Under the pieces are notes generated by a model. The model ran no database searches, had not been told where the DNA came from, and saw only the letters and a program-made list of their open reading frames with translations. Source: Hydractinia symbiolongicarpus (taxonomy: Eukaryota; Cnidaria; Hydrozoa; Anthoathecata; Hydractiniidae). From it: DNA of 64,000 nt. The position numbers and the translations under genes were made by a program. Positions 60,240 through 64,000 of this stretch are shown here, piece by piece. Location: NCBI RefSeq assembly GCF_029227915.1, contig NC_079877.1:36917851-36981850 (forward strand), written 5' to 3'. Each line of letters starts with the position of its first letter. The first letter of the stretch is position 1.

Positions 60240-62612
60240 TTTGCCGGCGATTAAACTTCTTTTATTCAGCGTGTCATCAAAAATGAAAACATTTTTGAAA
60301 ACTACAAGTCTCGTGCGTTTTAGTGGTGAAAAGATAATTTAAAAAATCGTTCTGGAAATGAGTTTACTCGCTGGGTATTTTCTTTGTATACATTTGACTA
60401 TACCGGCCGAGTCCGGGATTTACGGGAAATCGCGGGTTTTTGTTTGCCGGCGATTAAACTTCTTTTATTCAGCGTCTCATCAAAAATGAAAACATTCCTC
60501 AAAACTACAAGTCTCATGCGTTTTAGTGGTCAAAAAATAATTTAAAAAATCGTTCGGGAAATGAGTTTACTCACAGGGTACTTTCTTTGTATACATTCGA
60601 TTATACGGGCCAAGCCTGGGATTCACGGGAAATCGCGGGTTTTCGTTTGCCGGCGATTAAACTTCTTTCATTAAGCGTCTCATCAAAAATGAAAACATTC
60701 CTGAAAACTACAAGTCTCATGCGTTTTAGTGGTGAAAAAATAATTTAAAAAATCGTTCGGAAATGAGTTTACTCCCTGGGTACTTTCTTTGTATACTTTT
60801 AACTATGCGGGCCGAGTCCGGGATTTACGGGAAATCGCGGGTTTTCGTTTGCCGGCGATTAAATTTCTTTTATTCAGCGTGTCATCAAAAATGAAAACAT
60901 TTTTGAAAACTACAAGTCTCGTGCGTTTTAGTGGTGAAAAGATAATTTAAAAAATCGTTCTGGAAATGAGTTTACTCGCTGGGTACTTTCTTTGTATACA
61001 TTTGACTATACGGGCCGAGTCCGGGATTTACGGGAAATCGCGGGTTTTTGTTTGCCGGCGATTAAACTTCTTTTATTCAGCGTCTCATCAAAAATGAAAA
61101 CATTTTTGAAAACTACAAGTCTCATACGTTTTAGTGGTGAAAAAATAATTTAAAAAATCGTTCGGGAAATGTGTTTACTCCCTGGGTATTTTCTTTGTAT
61201 ACTTTTGACTATACGGGCCGAGTCCGGGATTTACGTGAAATCGCGGGTTTTCGTTTGCCGGCGATTAAACTTCTTTTATTCCGCGTCTCATCAAAAATGA
61301 AAACATTTTTAAAAACTACAAGTCTCATGCGTTTTAGTGGTGAAAAGATAATATAAAAAATCGTTCTGGAAAGAAGTTTACTCACAGGGTACTTTCTTTG
61401 TATATACTCGACTATACGAGCCAAGCACGGGATTTACGGTAAATCGCGGGTTTTCGTTTGCCGGCGATTAAACTTCTTTTATTCAGCGTCTCATCAAAAT
61501 TGAAAACATTTTTAAAAACTACAAGCCTCATGCGTTTTAGTGGTGAAAAGATAATATAAAAAATCGTTCTGGAAATGAGTTTTCTCCCTGGGTATTTTCT
61601 TTGTATACTTTTAACTATACGGGCCGAGTCCGGGATTTACGGGAAAACGCGGGTTTTCGTTTGCCGGCGATTAAACTTCTTTTATTCAGCGTCTCATCAA
61701 AAATGAAAACAATTTTGAAAACTACAAGTCTCATGCGTTTTAGTGGTGAAAAGATAATTTAAAAAATCGTTCGGGAAATGAGTTTCCTCACAGGGTACTT
61801 TCTTTGTATACATTCGACTATACGGGCCGAGTCCGGGATTTACGGGAATTCGCGGGTTTTCGTTTGCCGGCGATTAAACTTCTTTTATTCAGCGTCTCAT
61901 CAAAAATGAAAACATTTTTGAAAACTACAAGTCTCATGCGTTTTAGTGGTGAAAAGATAATTTAAAAAATTGTTCTGGAAATGAGTTTACTCACAGGGTA
62001 CTTTCTTTGTATATACTCGACTATACGGGCCAAGCACGGGATTTACGGGAAATCGCGGGTTTTCGTTTGCCGGCGATTAAACTTCTTTTATTCAGCGTCT
62101 CATCAAAAATGAAAACATTTTTGAAAACTACAAGTCTCATGCGTTTTAGTGGTGAAAAGATAATTTAAAAAATCGTTCGGGAAATGAGTTTACTCACAGG
62201 GTACTTTTTTGGTATACTTTTAACTATACGGGCTGAGTCCGGGATTTACGGGAAATCGCGGGTTTTCGTTTGCCGGCGATTAAACATATTTTATTCAGCG
62301 TCTCATCAAAAATCAAAACATTTTTGAAAACTACAAGTCTCATGCGTTTTAGTGGTGAAAAGATAATTTAAAAAATCGTTCTGGAAATGAGTTTACTCCC
62401 TGGACATTTTCTTTGTATACTTTTGACTATACGGGCCGAGTCCCGGATTTACGGGAATTTGCGGGTTTTCGTTTGCCGCCGATTAAACTTCTTTTATTCA
62501 GCGTCTCATCAAAAATGAAAACATTTTTGAAAACTACAAGTCTCATGCGTTTTAGTGGTGAGAAGATAATTTAAAAAATCGTTCGGGAAATGAGTTTACT
62601 CACAGGGTACTT
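60240..62612 (-). repeat. Right arm of the near-perfect inverted repeat (2.37 kb)
   Basis: Reverse complement of 56,565-58,937 with coordinate sum 119,177. Check points: 60,531 pairs with 58,646 (GACC variant), 61,209-61,424 with 57,753-57,968, and 62,557-62,560 with 56,617-56,620 (TTCTTCTCACC variant). I saw two substitutions (60,630 and 61,556). Colinearity ends at about 62,612, where the left arm has CAAAGGAAGTACC and the right arm has the complement of CAAAGAAAGTACC, followed by the AGTTAAAAG and CTCAGCCC type. Confidence 0.93.
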
Positions 62613-64000
62613 TCTTTGTATACTTTTAACTATACGGGCTGAGTCCGGGATTTACGGGAAATCGCGGGTTTTCGTTTGCCGGCGATTAAACATCTTTTAT
62701 TCAGCGTCTCATCAAAAATGAAAACATTTTTGAAAACTACAAGTCTCATGCGTTTTAGTGGTGAAAAGATAATTTAAAAAATCGTTCTGGAAATGAGTTT
62801 ACTCCCTGGACATTTTCTTTGTATACTTTTGACTATACGGGCCGAGTCCCGGATTTACGGGAATTCGCGGGTTTTCGTTTGCCGGCGATTAAACTTCTTT
62901 TATTCAGCGTCTCATCAAAAATGAAAACATTTTTGAAAACTACAAGTCTCGTGCGTTTTAGTGGTGAAAAGATAATTTAAAAAATCGTTCTGGAAATGAG
63001 TTTACTCACAGGGTACTTTCTTTGTATATACTCGACTATACGGGCCACACACGGGATTTACGGGAAATCGCGGGTTTTCGTTTGCCGGCGATTAAACTTC
63101 CTTTATTCAGTGTCTCATCAAAAATGAAAACAATTTTGAAAACTACAAGTCTCATACGTTTTAGTGGTGAAAAAATAATTTAAAAAATCGTTCGGGAAAT
63201 GAGTTTACTCCCTGGGTATTTTCTTTGTATACTTTTGACTATACGGGCCGAGTCCGGGATTTACGGAAAATCGCGAGTTTTTGTTTGCCGGCGATTAAAC
63301 TTCTTTTATTCAGCGTCTCATCAAAAATAAAAACATTTTTGAAAACTACAAGTCTCATGCGTTTTAGTGGTGAAAAGATAATATAAGAAATCGTTCTGGA
63401 AAGGAGTTTACTCACAGGGTACTTTCTTTGTATATACTCGACTATACGAGCCAAGCACGGGATTTACGGGAAATGGCGGGTTTTCGTTTGCCGGCGACTA
63501 AACTTCTTTCATTCAGCGTCTCATCAAAAATAGAAACATTTTTAAAAACTTCAAGTCTCATGCGTTTTAGTGGTGAAAAAATAATTTAAAAAATCGTTCG
63601 GGAAATGAGTTTACTCACAGGGTACTTTCTTTGTATATACTCGACTATACGGGCCAAGCACGGGATTTACGGGAAATCGCGGGTTTTCGTTTGCCGGCGA
63701 TTAAACTTCTTTTATTCAGCGTCTCATCAAAATTGAAAACATTTTTGAAAACTACAAGTCTCATGCGTTTTAGTGGTGAAAAGATAATTTAAAAAATCGT
63801 TCGGGAAATGAGTTTACTCACAGGGTACTTTCTTTGTATACTTTTAACTATACGGGCTGAGTCCGGGATTTACGGGAAATCGCGGGTTTTCGTTTGCCGG
63901 CGATTAAACATCTTTTATTCAGCGTCTCATCAAAAATGAAAACATTTTTGAAAACTACAAGTCTCATGCGTTTTAGTGGTGAAAAGATAATTTAAAAAAT
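62613..64000 (-). repeat. Inner part of inverted arm, rearranged relative to the left arm
   Basis: Going inward from the telomere the monomers match, as reverse complements: the GACTCAGCCCG and AGTTAAAAG type (left about 54,503); the CGCACGAG and ATGTCCAGGG type (about 54,200 or 55,615); a hybrid of CCCGTGTGTGGCCC (about 55,918) and GAGACACTG with TTTTCAAAATTG (about 55,430); the CAAAAACTCGCG and TGTTTTTATTTTTG type (63,239-63,454, like 55,114-55,329); the GTTTCTATTTTTG type (about 55,030); the TTTTCAATTTTGATG and CCCGTGCTTGG type (about 54,627); and again the CAGCCCG type. The units are shared but their order and copy number differ. Confidence 0.85.

Larger units (their letters stand above)
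60125..64000 (-). repeat. Inverted satellite array, about 19 monomers in reverse orientation
   Basis: From 60,125 to the window end, every monomer is on the minus strand (CTCATGCGTTTTAGTGGTG, CGTTTGCCGGCGATTAAAC and so on). Monomer types and private variants are those of 54,000-59,254 on the plus strand, so this arm is a copy of the distal forward array and not an unrelated satellite domain. The array is cut by the window edge. No genes or other elements were seen. Confidence 0.97.

Noticed and set aside
1-64000. CENP-B-box-like motif on the minus strand (TTTCGTTTGCCGGCGA).
   Set aside because: It shares TTCG at the start, but the required A and the terminal CGGG are absent, so it does not meet the known core. 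With adjacent TTAGGG, a subtelomeric rather than centromeric reading is better supported.
56565-64000. Simple fold-back (hairpin) read artefact.
   Set aside because: The inversion axis is offset from the junction by about 500 bp, and the arms differ by substitutions and by monomer gains and losses. A more complex assembly join remains possible and is kept open in the findings.

Overview
The window is eukaryotic chromosome-end DNA. It consists almost entirely of one tandem satellite with a monomer of about 203 bp and about 38% GC. I found no gene, RNA gene or transposon. The only non-satellite sequence is a perfect (TTAGGG)13 telomere-type tract at 60,046-60,123. TTAGGG fits vertebrates, many other metazoans, many fungi and several protist groups. 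It argues against most land plants (TTTAGGG), most insects (TTAGG) and nematodes (TTAGGC). The consensus monomer carries about 13 CpG where about 7 are expected from its base composition. That makes a heavily CpG-methylated, CpG-depleted genome less likely, but I cannot name the species.

Layout. From 1 to about 60,043 there are about 296 monomers, all in one orientation ('forward', read from CACCACTAAAACGCATGAG). Monomers differ by point variants and small indels, and combinations of variants recur at exact multiples of about 203 bp. This gives many local higher-order repeats (HORs): trimers (about 3,050-4,760; 12,290-13,480; 58,240-59,420), tetramers (23,140-26,200; 37,320-38,950; 41,800-43,210; 46,385-48,000), pentamers (8,700-10,950; 54,970-56,575), hexamers (4,757-7,190; 44,440-45,840), a heptamer (17,722-20,570), an octamer (20,885-23,615), nonamers (30,000-32,640; 33,254-36,905) and a 14-unit offset (49,235-54,010). 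Over the first 17.7 kb a longer superperiod of about 4.67 kb (22-24 monomers) is visible. At 60,038-60,045 the satellite breaks off into the G-strand telomere tract, which reads towards a right-hand chromosome end. Instead of ending there, the sequence continues at 60,124 with about 19 monomers in the opposite orientation up to 64,000.

The main result is the inverted structure: forward array, then (TTAGGG)13, then reverse array. The reverse arm is a near copy of the left arm's distal part. Positions 60,240-62,612 are the reverse complement of 56,565-58,937, with two substitutions found by eye. Outside that block the arms differ by whole or hybrid monomer gains and losses. There is no CCCTAA half, so this is not a textbook telomere-to-telomere fusion. 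It looks like a telomere-capped end joined to an uncapped, truncated inverted copy of the same (or a near-identical) subtelomere, or an assembly or read artefact that mimics this. Deciding between these needs raw long reads.

No genes work together here. The open reading frames (at most 102 codons) are chance frames of the satellite. Because 203 is not divisible by 3, they lose phase from monomer to monomer.
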